64,000 nt of DNA from Propionivibrio dicarboxylicus. GTDB taxonomy: Bacteria > Pseudomonadota > Gammaproteobacteria > Burkholderiales > Rhodocyclaceae. The DNA lies in NCBI GenBank assembly GCA_945902805.1, contig CAMDMZ010000005.1:84303-148302 (forward strand). Direction: 5' to 3'. The notes beneath the pieces are model-generated. The model was given only the letters and a program-made list of their open reading frames with translations, was not told the DNA's origin and ran no database searches. The stretch's first letter is position 1. Each line of letters opens with the position of its first letter. The position numbers were made by a program, and so were the translations under genes. This document shows positions 52,355 through 60,197 of this stretch, one piece after another.

Positions 52355-52434
52355 ACGTCAGGTGTTCGCGGTTTTACCGGCCTCTGCCTTAGGGCATAGT
52401 GGCGCCGTCCTTTTTGCCTTTATGGATAGCTGCC

Positions 52435-52827
52435 ATGGCCGAACGCTCCGCACTCAAGTTTCTGGTGGTCGACGATTTCTCGACCATGCGCCGCATCGTG
52501 CGCAATCTGCTCAAGGAATTGGGCTTCGCCAATGCCGAGGAAGCCGAAGATGGCGCGATCGCGCTGCAAAAGCTTCGGGCCGGCAAATTCGAGTTTGTCG
52601 TCACCGACTGGAACATGCCAAACATGGACGGTCTGACCTTGCTGCAGTCGATCCGTGCCGACCCCGCTCTCAAGCATTTGCCGGTCATGATGATCACCGC
52701 CGAGGCGAAAAAAGAAAATATTATTGCGGCCGCACAGGCCGGCGCGTCGGGATATATCGTAAAGCCCTTCACAGCGGCCACGCTTTCAGAGAAAATGGAA
52801 AAAATATTTGACAAGATGGGACTCTGA
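52435..52827 (+). CDS. cheY: CheY chemotaxis response regulator
   Basis: 130 aa, single receiver domain. Asp13/Asp14 in [14 protein letters not shown], phospho-acceptor Asp58 in [10 protein letters not shown], Thr88-type [10 protein letters not shown] and Lys in SGYIVKPF match flagellar CheY closely. When phosphorylated it binds the motor switch FliM. It is directly followed by a CheZ-like gene, which supports the assignment. Start at 52435, the usual CheY N-terminus. Confidence 0.92.
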   Translation: MAERSALKFLVVDDFSTMRRIVRNLLKELGFANAEEAEDGAIALQKLRAGKFEFVVTDWNMPNMDGLTLLQSIRADPALKHLPVMMITAEAKKENIIAAAQAGASGYIVKPFTAATLSEKMEKIFDKMGL

Positions 52828-52828
52828 C

Positions 52829-53377
52829 ATGGCTATCGCAAAGAAACCTGCTGTAAAGAAAGTTGCACCCAAGCCGACTGCCAAGCCGGTTACCAAAGCC
52901 ACCCAAGCCACCAAAGCCACCCAATCGGCCAAGGATACGGGCCAGGTGCTGAAGGAACTGAAGTTGCTGGCGCGGGAACTCTCCAAGGCTGCCAAAGGTC
53001 TGGGCAAGAAACGTGGTGCCTCCGATCCAAAACAAGTGTCGACGATCCTCGGCAATGTCGAACGGATGACCGCCGAAGCTGCGACCAAATCGCTGATCGA
53101 AGCCGAAAGCGCCAAGCTGATCGTCAGCGGCGTGCTGGAAAGTCTGGGCAAAGACTGGAGCCGCAAATCGATCGAGACCGCGCTCAAGGATCTTTCTGGC
53201 CACCTGACCAACATCATGGTGGCACAGGAGTTCCAGGATCTCGCCGGGCAGTCGATTCGTCAGGCGATGAAGGCGCTGGTCGGTGCCGTGCTGGTGGTCG
53301 AGGGCGGCGGGCCGACGGAAGAGCGTCGACTGTCGCAGATTGAGGTCGATAGCCTCCTGAAAGACCTGATGCCGTAA
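52829..53377 (+). CDS. CheZ-like protein phosphatase of CheY-P
   Basis: 182 aa. The middle part contains [15 protein letters not shown], which corresponds to the CheZ catalytic helix (Asp and Gln of the QDLTGQ motif), and the last residues [13 protein letters not shown] match the CheZ C-terminal CheY-binding peptide. In between is a long helical region. The first 40 residues differ from CheZ: a Lys/Ala/Thr/Pro-rich run with a repeated KATQAT motif. Position 1 nt after cheY supports the role. Confidence 0.75.
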   Translation: MAIAKKPAVKKVAPKPTAKPVTKATQATKATQSAKDTGQVLKELKLLARELSKAAKGLGKKRGASDPKQVSTILGNVERMTAEAATKSLIEAESAKLIVSGVLESLGKDWSRKSIETALKDLSGHLTNIMVAQEFQDLAGQSIRQAMKALVGAVLVVEGGGPTEERRLSQIEVDSLLKDLMP

Positions 53378-53405
53378 TTGTCCGAGTAAATCGTTCGGGT
53401 ATAGT

Positions 53406-53429
53406 AAGGGCCTCTTTCTGGAGGCCCTT
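53406..53429 (+). promoter_or_regulatory. Hairpin that encloses the ribosome-binding site of the next gene
   Basis: Perfect 9-bp stem AAGGGCCTC / GAGGCCCTT with a 6-nt loop ends exactly one base before ATG 53430. The Shine-Dalgarno GGAGG (53420-53424) overlaps the loop and 3' arm, so pairing would hide it. No T-run follows, which argues against a simple terminator for cheY-cheZ. Confidence 0.6.
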
Positions 53430-55442
53430 ATGCTTTCTGCCGCTGCTCCCCGTCGTGCGAATCGGCTCGCCGATGAAACCTCTCCCTATCTGCAACAACA
53501 TGCCCACAACCCCGTCGACTGGTATCCATGGGGAGAGCAGGCGCTCACTTTAGCGCAACAGCAGGACAAACCGATCTTGCTCTCGATCGGCTATTCCGCC
53601 TGCCATTGGTGTCATGTGATGGCCCATGAATCCTTCGAAGACGACGATGTTGCGGCGGTGATGAACGCGCTCTTCATCAATATCAAGGTCGATCGCGAGG
53701 AGCGCCCCGATCTCGACCAGATTTACCAGTCGGCGCACCAGATGCTGACCCAGCGCACCGGCGGCTGGCCGTTGACCATGTTCCTCACGCCGGATGGTTC
53801 GCCGTTTTATGGCGGAACGTATTTTCCCAAAACACCGCGCCATGGTTTGCCCGGATTCCCCGATCTTTGCCAGCGCGTGGTCGAGGCCTTCGCCAGCAAG
53901 CGAAGCGAAATCGACGCGCAGAATGCCGAAGTTCGACGCGCGTTGGCAGCGATGGCGCCACACATGCCGGGTACGCCGGCCGAACTCAATTCCGAGCCCA
54001 TTCAGAACGCCCTGGACCTGCTCGCGCGCAGCTTTGATCCACGCTGGGGTGGTTTTGGCCGCGCGCCGAAGTTTCCGCATCCGACCGATCTCGCCTTGTT
54101 GCTTCACAGCACGCAGGCGCAGCCACGGCAGATGGCCTTGCTGACGCTGCACAAAATGCTTGAAGGCGGAATCTACGATCAGATTGGTGGCGGCTTTGCT
54201 CGCTACAGTGTCGATGAGCGCTGGGAAATTCCCCATTTCGAGAAGATGCTCTACGACAATGGGCCATTGCTTTCCTTGTATGCCGATGCCTGGGCGCAGA
54301 CCGATGATGCCGATTTCCGCCGCGTAGTGGAAGAAACGGTGACTTGGGTCCAGCGCGAAATGACTGCCTCCAGTGGAGCCTACTTTTCGTCGCTGGATGC
54401 CGATTCGGAAGGTGAAGAAGGCAAGTTCTATGTCTGGCGACGGAACGAGATCGACGCCTTGCTCGGACCGGAAAAGTCGGTGCTGGCGGGACGGCGCTGG
54501 GGCTTTGATGGCGCGCCGAATTTCGAAGGCCATGCCTGGCACCCAAAAATTGCCGCGCCACTGGCCGCAGACGAAGTGGCGCACATCGAATCAGCGCGGC
54601 AAATCCTCTTCGCCGCGCGCGAACAGCGCATTCATCCCGGACGCGACGAGAAGATACTGACCAGTTGGAACGCCTTGATGATCTCCGGCATGGCGCACGC
54701 CGCACGAGTGTTTCAGCGCGCCGACTGGCTGGCGTCGGCGCAGGCGGCGACTGATTTTCTGCGCCGCGAGCATTGGCGCGACGGTCGGCTGCAGGCGACC
54801 AGCAAGGATGGCCACGTTCACCTCGATGCTTATCTGGATGATCACGCTTTCCTGCTCGCGGCGCTGTTGGAATTGTTACAGGCCGACTTCCGTGCCTCTG
54901 ATCTCGAGTTTGCAATTGACCTGGCCGACGCAATGCTCAGCCGTTTCGAAGATAGCGCCGGGGGTGGATTCTTCTTTACCGCGCATGACCATGAGGTGCT
55001 GATTCAGCGCCCCAAAACCGGCCACGACAACGCCACGCCGTCGGGCAATGGCGTCGCTGCCTGGGCCTTGCAAAGGCTGGGACACCTGCTCGGTGAGTCA
55101 CGCTATCTGGCAGCGGCTGAACGCGGCTTGCAGCTCTATTGGCCGCAACTCAGTCAATCGGCCGGCGGGTTTTCATCACTGCTATTCGCGCTCGACGAAG
55201 CACTGGTACCTCCGACCATAGTCATCCTGCGCGGCCCGGCTGAGCAAACTCGCGATTGGCAAGCAAAACTGGGGGCTGCAGCCGGTCGATTGGTGTTGGC
55301 CTTACCGAATGGACTTGCCTTGCCAGCGCCATTGGCCAAGCCCGAAAGTGAGCATGTCAACGCCTGGGTCTGCCAGGGCGTTAGTTGCTTGTCGCCGATC
55401 GCCGACTACCGGCAGCTTGAACAGGTTCTCAGCACGAAGTGA
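53430..55442 (+). CDS. Thioredoxin-like SSP411/YyaL family protein (DUF255)
   Basis: 670 aa. N-terminal thioredoxin-fold domain with Cys58-His-Trp-Cys61 in [15 protein letters not shown] and [11 protein letters not shown]; the large C-terminal part is an alpha/alpha barrel ([41 protein letters not shown]). Catalytic function of the family is not established. A perfect copy of the 26-bp repeat at 54472-54497 encodes EKSVLAGRR between the barrel helices. Confidence 0.88.
   Translation: MLSAAAPRRANRLADETSPYLQQHAHNPVDWYPWGEQALTLAQQQDKPILLSIGYSACHWCHVMAHESFEDDDVAAVMNALFINIKVDREERPDLDQIYQSAHQMLTQRTGGWPLTMFLTPDGSPFYGGTYFPKTPRHGLPGFPDLCQRVVEAFASKRSEIDAQNAEVRRALAAMAPHMPGTPAELNSEPIQNALDLLARSFDPRWGGFGRAPKFPHPTDLALLLHSTQAQPRQMALLTLHKMLEGGIYDQIGGGFARYSVDERWEIPHFEKMLYDNGPLLSLYADAWAQTDDADFRRVVEETVTWVQREMTASSGAYFSSLDADSEGEEGKFYVWRRNEIDALLGPEKSVLAGRRWGFDGAPNFEGHAWHPKIAAPLAADEVAHIESARQILFAAREQRIHPGRDEKILTSWNALMISGMAHAARVFQRADWLASAQAATDFLRREHWRDGRLQATSKDGHVHLDAYLDDHAFLLAALLELLQADFRASDLEFAIDLADAMLSRFEDSAGGGFFFTAHDHEVLIQRPKTGHDNATPSGNGVAAWALQRLGHLLGESRYLAAAERGLQLYWPQLSQSAGGFSSLLFALDEALVPPTIVILRGPAEQTRDWQAKLGAAAGRLVLALPNGLALPAPLAKPESEHVNAWVCQGVSCLSPIADYRQLEQVLSTK
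54472..54497 (+). repeat. Dispersed 26-bp repeat, copy 9 (inside the SSP411-family gene)
   Basis: Perfect match to the consensus in sense orientation, in the same reading frame as the ilvD copy (EKSVLA-G/T-RR). Confidence 0.85.
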
Positions 55443-55508
55443 ATACGGTAAGATGCGACGCGGAGCGTTATCACCTGTCACAACCCACTCACACTTGAGG
55501 ATTACTAC

Positions 55509-55817
55509 ATGAAATCGATCGTCATCACCTCGCTGGTTGCTGCTGGCCTGCTGGCTTCGGCCCCCGCGTTTGCTAACAAGGATCTGGCCACCAAATCCGG
55601 CTGCATGGCCTGCCATCAAGTCGACAAGAAAGTTGTCGGCCCGGCCTATCAGGACGTGGCCAAGAAGTACAAGCCCGCCGATGAGGCCAAGCTGGTCGAG
55701 AAGGTCATTAAGGGTGGTTCCGGTGTCTGGGGCGCGATCCCGATGCCGCCGAATGCCGCCGTCAAGCCCGACGATGTCAAGACTCTGGTTAAGTGGATTC
55801 TCGCCGGCGCCAAGTAA
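55509..55817 (+). CDS. Small periplasmic cytochrome c (c-551/c8 type)
   Basis: 102 aa with a signal peptide cleaved near AFA-NKD. One heme site Cys32-Met-Ala-Cys35-His36 and a likely axial Met79 in IPMPPN. The length and the KVVGPAYQDVAKKY segment fit cytochrome c-551, an electron donor to nitrite reductase or oxidases. It is the last host gene before the integrated element. Good GAGG site before ATG. Confidence 0.93.
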   Translation: MKSIVITSLVAAGLLASAPAFANKDLATKSGCMACHQVDKKVVGPAYQDVAKKYKPADEAKLVEKVIKGGSGVWGAIPMPPNAAVKPDDVKTLVKWILAGAK

Positions 55818-55835
55818 TTCAGACTCTGCTACAAC

Positions 55836-55855
55836 AAAAAAGCCAACCTTCGGTT
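55836..55855 (+). terminator. Probable half-terminator of the cytochrome c gene
   Basis: AAAAAAGCCAACCttcGGTT: a 13-base left arm, loop TTC and the first four bases of a right arm, after which pairing stops (ATTTG follows instead of GGCTTTTTT). This looks like an intrinsic terminator whose 3' half has been displaced, and marks a candidate element border near 55855. Confidence 0.45.
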
Positions 55856-55891
55856 ATTTGGGGTAAAAAAAGCATAACATTTTAATTTCAG

Positions 55892-55925
55892 AAGGCCCAT
55901 CCTACGCAGGATTGGGCCTTTTTTT
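55892..55925. terminator. Intrinsic terminator upstream of the recombinase operon
   Basis: Stem AAGGCCCATCCT / AGGATTGGGCCTT (one bulged T) with loop ACGC, followed by a run of T. It insulates the operon from cytochrome c transcription, or ends transcripts arriving across the joined ends of an excised circle. Confidence 0.85.
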
Positions 55926-55928
55926 CGC

Positions 55929-55957
55929 TTTACAACATTACTTCCATGGGGTAATAT
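55929..55957 (+). promoter_or_regulatory. Predicted sigma-70 promoter of the recombinase operon
   Basis: TTTACA (55929-55934), a 17-bp spacer and TAATAT (55952-55957). It is the only good promoter-like pair between the terminator and the first gene. Confidence 0.55.
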
Positions 55958-55984
55958 TAGTAACAATACTAAAACTATGTTGTA
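55931..55984. repeat. Nested inverted repeats over the operon promoter
   Basis: Outer arms TACAACAT (55931-55938) and ATGTTGTA (55977-55984) enclose two smaller inverted repeats, ATTAC/GTAAT (55937-55955) and TTAGT/ACTAA (55957-55972). They cover the promoter and the predicted transcription start. This could be an operator for a product of the operon or recombinase-binding arms. Confidence 0.6.
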
Positions 55985-56000
55985 CTTAGAGCGAGGCTAC

Positions 56001-56438
56001 ATGGCGAGTGGACAACAAATTGCAGAGCAGAATTTCCAACTCTTTGACGCGTGGAGGGCGAGCAAGCTCGACCAGGACTTCCGCCAGATGGTCAGTCGTG
56101 GCGTCCTTTCACGAAATGAAATTGCCAAGGAGTGCGGCTTCGCAAAATCAGCCCTCGTCCAAAATCCCCGCATCAAAGCCCTGCTCAAGCAAACAGAAGA
56201 CGACCTGCGTTTGCGCGGAATATTGCCGCCACTGGAAAATAGAGCCGTGTCAGAAGGCGAATTGCCGGTACTTCGCGACGCGGGCAAGCAACACACGATA
56301 CGGGAAAATGAGCGCCTGAAACGCCTTGAGCAGGAAAATGCCAGCTTGCACGCAGAAAACGCCGAACTCAAGCGGCAGCTTCAACGGTTTACCGTACTAC
56401 AGGAAGCCCTGACACTGACCGGCAGGCTGCCCCGATGA
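56001..56438 (+). CDS. Small coiled-coil protein, first gene of the recombinase operon (VPA1267-family-like)
   Basis: 145 aa from ATG 56001 (GCGAGG upstream); an ATG at 55977 is inside an inverted repeat and less likely. The N-terminal half (FRQMVSRGVLSRNEIAKECG, FAKSALVQNPRIKALL) looks like a helix-turn-helix that selects a site; residues 100-130 form a coiled coil (RLKRLEQENASLHAENAELK). From memory it resembles VPA1267-family proteins found near GMT recombinases. Its build recalls TnpC of Tn554, an orientation factor. ATGA overlap with the helicase gene. Confidence 0.65.
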   Translation: MASGQQIAEQNFQLFDAWRASKLDQDFRQMVSRGVLSRNEIAKECGFAKSALVQNPRIKALLKQTEDDLRLRGILPPLENRAVSEGELPVLRDAGKQHTIRENERLKRLEQENASLHAENAELKRQLQRFTVLQEALTLTGRLPR

Positions 56439-58705
56439 ACGTACAGACGCTCCGCGTTGCAACGCTACGCAGCCAAAATCCTATAGGTTTCGGCGGGTGC
56501 ATCTTCACCGGCACGCCCATCGACGCGCAGGGTAACGTGCTGGATGCGCGCGCCTACTATGTTGTAAATGCCTCCAAGGCGGTACTGGGTCACACTCGTG
56601 TGCAGGTTGGTCAATGGTGGTGCATCACCGGCGATGCGAAGCAGACTTCACTGGTCGTCAATGGCTATCAGTTGACCGAATGGCAAATCGACTCCAGCGA
56701 GGCATCCCTGTTGCTGCCCTCGGGTGAGCACATCGTTTCGATGATGGCAGAGAGTGCCGAATTCCGAGGAGTCGGCTTCGTCAAGGCGCGTAGATTATGG
56801 GAAGCCTTCGGTGAGGCGCTGTATGACATCCTTGACCGTGGCGACATCGGCGCCCTGGCCACGATCCTGACAGAGGAAAGTGCTCGCCAGATAGTTGAAG
56901 CATGGTCTCTGTATGGCGATACCCGCACCCTGCAATGGCTGCATTCCAAGGGATTCGACAGGGCAACCGGGCGCAAGGTGGTGGCCTTCTTCGGTCGTGA
57001 TGCTGCCGACAAAATTGAGGCAGACCCCTACCGGCTACTGAGCTTTTGCGCCACCTGGCAACAGGTTGATACCCTTGCCCGTCAGCAGTTCGATATAGGC
57101 GAAACGGACGACCGTCGCCTGCAAGGGGCTATCGAAGAGGCGTGCTACCGCCTGTTCAGCGAGGGCCACACGGTCGCGACACCTGAAGTGCTGTTGGCCA
57201 GGTTGTTGCCGATTCTCGGCAGGCCAGCAGCCGACATAGGCTGGCGAAGCCTGATTCAGCAGTCCTTGGCCAGCGGTGCAACCAACGGCAGCTATGTGAT
57301 TGGTGCCGGGGGACGCCTCCATCCCCTTGGTCCGTTCGTGATGGAAAACGTGGTTGCCCAAGCCGTTTCTGACCGGCTAGGAATGGAAGACGCACAATTG
57401 CTGACGTGTGACGCGGTAGAAAAGCTGGTAGCCGAGTATGAAGGCGTTGAGGGCATCGCGCTGAACGCCGAGCAAAACCGTGCAATACAGATGGCGGCTA
57501 CGCACGCCTTCGCGCTCGTGACCGGTGGTGCCGGTGTTGGTAAAACGACCGTCCTGAAAGCCATCTACCGGCTCTATGACGCCGCCGGTGTGCACATTGT
57601 CCAGATGGCGCTTGCTGGCCGGGCCGCAAAGCGCATGCAAGAAGCCACGGGACGCACTGCATTTACGATTGCCGGTTTCCTGCGAAATACCAAGCCTGAA
57701 GATTTGGCAAGACCCTGCGTGGTCGTCATTGATGAAGCGTCGATGGTTGACATCATTACCATGAGTCGGCTGTGCGAACTGCTTCCTGCACACGTTCGAC
57801 TGCTGCTGGTCGGCGACCCAAGTCAATTGATGCCAGTCGGACCGGGGTTGGTGCTGCACGAATTGGCTGCGGTAAGCGCCATTCCGCTGGTCGAGCTCAA
57901 GGTGGTCAAGCGCCACGGCGGCGACATTGCGGCCGCGGCGCTCGCCATACGAGATGGCGTATGGCCTGATTTCAGCGACATCGAATCCGCGCCAACATGC
58001 TTCCTGCCCTGCGCCCTGCAGGCGCCGCGATTCGGTAGTGAAGAGGCCGAGACACTGGAAAACACCATACTCCGGCTCTATCTTAAGGACCCGGAAAACT
58101 CCCAGATTCTGTCTTCCCGCCGCAACGGTATTGATGGCACAAGGGGGCTGAACACGCTGCTGCAGAAGCACACCACGCGCAACGCGAAGCCGCTATTGGT
58201 GTGGAACAGCGAGCATGACTGCATGGAGCACACGGGGTTTCATTTGGGAGACCTTCTTCTTTGCACCCGAAATAGGTGGGACTGGGGCCTGCAGAACGGT
58301 TCGCTCGGAAAACTGGTGCAAATCGAGGAAACGCCACGGTTGCTCGAAAACGATGAAGGCATTGCGCTGGGCAACGTTCTCGCCTGGGCGCTGTGGGATG
58401 ACGGTGAGCGCCGCCCCATTCTCGAAACGATGCTTGATGACCTGGAATTGGGGTACGCCATTACCGTACACAAGGCGCAGGGGTCGCAATGGCCGCGCAT
58501 TATTGTTCCTATTAGTGGAAACCGACTCCTTGACCGTACGCTGGTCTATACCGCAGTCACCCGCGCCCAGCGACAAGTCATTCTTGTCGGCGATGAGGAT
58601 GCGGCACGAACCGCGGTCCAAGGTCTGCCTCGCGCGAAACAGCGTAAGGTCGCTTTGGGCTCCGTGCTCACCGGCCTGATGACCTCACTCAAGGAGGCGC
58701 CATGA
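56435..58705 (+). CDS. RecD2-like superfamily 1 DNA helicase
   Basis: 756 aa. N-terminal OB-like region, helix-hairpin-helix segments around 110-190 (FRGVGFVKARRLWEAFG), then a helicase core: Walker A GGAGVGKTT (364-372), Walker B VVIDEAS (Asp433-Glu434), motif III GDPSQLMPVG (460-469), TVHKAQGSQWP (677-687) and YTAVTRAQ (705-712) with the arginine finger. RecD2 helicases unwind DNA 5' to 3' without RecBC. Translationally coupled to its neighbours (ATGA on both sides), so it most likely acts in integration, excision or replication of the element. Confidence 0.85.
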   Translation: MNVQTLRVATLRSQNPIGFGGCIFTGTPIDAQGNVLDARAYYVVNASKAVLGHTRVQVGQWWCITGDAKQTSLVVNGYQLTEWQIDSSEASLLLPSGEHIVSMMAESAEFRGVGFVKARRLWEAFGEALYDILDRGDIGALATILTEESARQIVEAWSLYGDTRTLQWLHSKGFDRATGRKVVAFFGRDAADKIEADPYRLLSFCATWQQVDTLARQQFDIGETDDRRLQGAIEEACYRLFSEGHTVATPEVLLARLLPILGRPAADIGWRSLIQQSLASGATNGSYVIGAGGRLHPLGPFVMENVVAQAVSDRLGMEDAQLLTCDAVEKLVAEYEGVEGIALNAEQNRAIQMAATHAFALVTGGAGVGKTTVLKAIYRLYDAAGVHIVQMALAGRAAKRMQEATGRTAFTIAGFLRNTKPEDLARPCVVVIDEASMVDIITMSRLCELLPAHVRLLLVGDPSQLMPVGPGLVLHELAAVSAIPLVELKVVKRHGGDIAAAALAIRDGVWPDFSDIESAPTCFLPCALQAPRFGSEEAETLENTILRLYLKDPENSQILSSRRNGIDGTRGLNTLLQKHTTRNAKPLLVWNSEHDCMEHTGFHLGDLLLCTRNRWDWGLQNGSLGKLVQIEETPRLLENDEGIALGNVLAWALWDDGERRPILETMLDDLELGYAITVHKAQGSQWPRIIVPISGNRLLDRTLVYTAVTRAQRQVILVGDEDAARTAVQGLPRAKQRKVALGSVLTGLMTSLKEAP

Positions 58706-60195
58706 GCCACGTCCGCATTACCGCCAGCGTCATCAACGACAGCACCGGCATCAAGACGCATATCCCCGTGATTCTCCTGGAAGAGGCCGGGCACTGCACG
58801 GCCCTAATGCCACTGGTGGACTATTTGCTTGCCCATTCGCAGGCCAGGAGTTCCTCCTGGATGGTCAAGATGTGTCAAATCGTCGGGATGCTTTTGGATT
58901 ACACGGAGGCTAACCACGCCAGTTTCGAGAAGCCTGCCAAGTTATTCGAAACCTTTGCCCAGCGGGTCTACACCGGGACTATCGGTGAGGACGGGAAGGA
59001 TGCCAGTGGCCTGTATTGGTTTCCGAAACGCACCGACACAGGCAAGCTGCTCCTGAACATGCTCAGTGATTTCTCCGACTGGATGTCAAAGGAATACGGT
59101 GCAACACCCCTGAACCCCTGGCGCGAGGCGACCGCCTACGAGCAACGCCTGAACTGGGCGGCATTCATCAACAAGAGTGAGCGCTCCTTTCTTGGGCATT
59201 TGGACAGCTACGCGGATGCGGCAGAGGCATCGAAGCAAGCTCGCAATATCCGGCAACGGCAAACGCCACGGGGAGACCATGGCGAAACCAAGGCATTCCC
59301 GGATGACCGATTTATGGAACTGCTGTTTGTGGGTTTCACTGTGCCGGGCAAGCAAGACAGTCCCGATGTTGTCGAACGCTATGACTGGCGCGGTATCTGC
59401 ATCACCATCCTCATGCATTGGGGCGGCTTGCGCGTGTCCGAACCGTTTCACCTGTGGGTGAACGACGTGATGACCAACCCCCTTAAGCCCGACGAGGCAT
59501 TGGTTCGAGTCTTCCACCCGATTGACGGGGCTGTACCGCACGACTTTAGAGGCCCCAACGGGCGGTTCATGGCGAACCGTGAAGCCTACCTCCAGGCTAG
59601 ATATCCGGGTTATCGGCCGCGCAACAGGGAGACGGGCAACCGCAAAGCAGGTTGGAAGAATCCAAAGCTGGACGACACCTCACAGAACTTCATGCACGTG
59701 CATTGGCTGCCTACCGGGATTGCTGGCCGGTTGTTTCTACAGGCGTGGAAGCTGTATATGTACCAGCGCATGCGCGCACGGATTGGCGCGGATAAGCATC
59801 CTTGGTTGTTCGTGTCGTTTCGGGACGCGCAAAAAGGGGAGCCTTACACAATGGATGCCTACCGGGATGCGCACGCCCGCGCCATAAGACGCATCAATCT
59901 GGAACCGGCAAAGCTGAACGGGACGACCGAGCATGGACATCGGCATGCTTACGGACAACGGACGCGGCGCGGTGCCGTGGGCGACATCGTGACGCAAAAG
60001 GGGCTGCATCACCTCTCCATCGAATCGCAAGGCGTCTATACCGAACCATCCGTTTCTGAGGTCACCAGTGCCCTCGAAACCGCAACCGAGGCGCTTGCAT
60101 CAGGACAGAAACTTCCGATGGTGAGCGACCTCGATGCCTTCATCCTTGCCGAGCGCAAAGACCTGAAAAAACTATTGAAACGAAAAGGGAAATAG
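58702..60195 (+). CDS. gmtY: Tyrosine recombinase of GmtY type
   Basis: 497 aa. The C-terminal catalytic domain has the complete tyrosine-recombinase set: Arg244 in HWGGLRVSEPFHL, His411-x-x-Arg414 in EHGHRHAYG, His436 or His437 in KGLHHLSIES, and nucleophile Tyr446 in GVYTEPS. Residues 1-200 are a SAM-like/core-binding region (SSWMVKMCQIVGMLLDY). Long for an integrase. The order recombinase, second recombinase, small protein is the GmtYZX plan; the name rests on length, order and catalytic layout, not a search. Confidence 0.75.
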   Translation: MSHVRITASVINDSTGIKTHIPVILLEEAGHCTALMPLVDYLLAHSQARSSSWMVKMCQIVGMLLDYTEANHASFEKPAKLFETFAQRVYTGTIGEDGKDASGLYWFPKRTDTGKLLLNMLSDFSDWMSKEYGATPLNPWREATAYEQRLNWAAFINKSERSFLGHLDSYADAAEASKQARNIRQRQTPRGDHGETKAFPDDRFMELLFVGFTVPGKQDSPDVVERYDWRGICITILMHWGGLRVSEPFHLWVNDVMTNPLKPDEALVRVFHPIDGAVPHDFRGPNGRFMANREAYLQARYPGYRPRNRETGNRKAGWKNPKLDDTSQNFMHVHWLPTGIAGRLFLQAWKLYMYQRMRARIGADKHPWLFVSFRDAQKGEPYTMDAYRDAHARAIRRINLEPAKLNGTTEHGHRHAYGQRTRRGAVGDIVTQKGLHHLSIESQGVYTEPSVSEVTSALETATEALASGQKLPMVSDLDAFILAERKDLKKLLKRKGK

Positions 60196-60197
60196 CC

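Noticed and set aside
53406..53429. Intrinsic terminator of cheY-cheZ
   Set aside because: No T-run after the stem, and the ATG of the next gene follows at once; better explained as an RBS-masking hairpin.
56435..58705. Stand-alone anti-phage helicase
   Set aside because: It is coupled on both sides to recombination genes and has no nuclease or effector domain, so a role in element mobility is the simpler reading.
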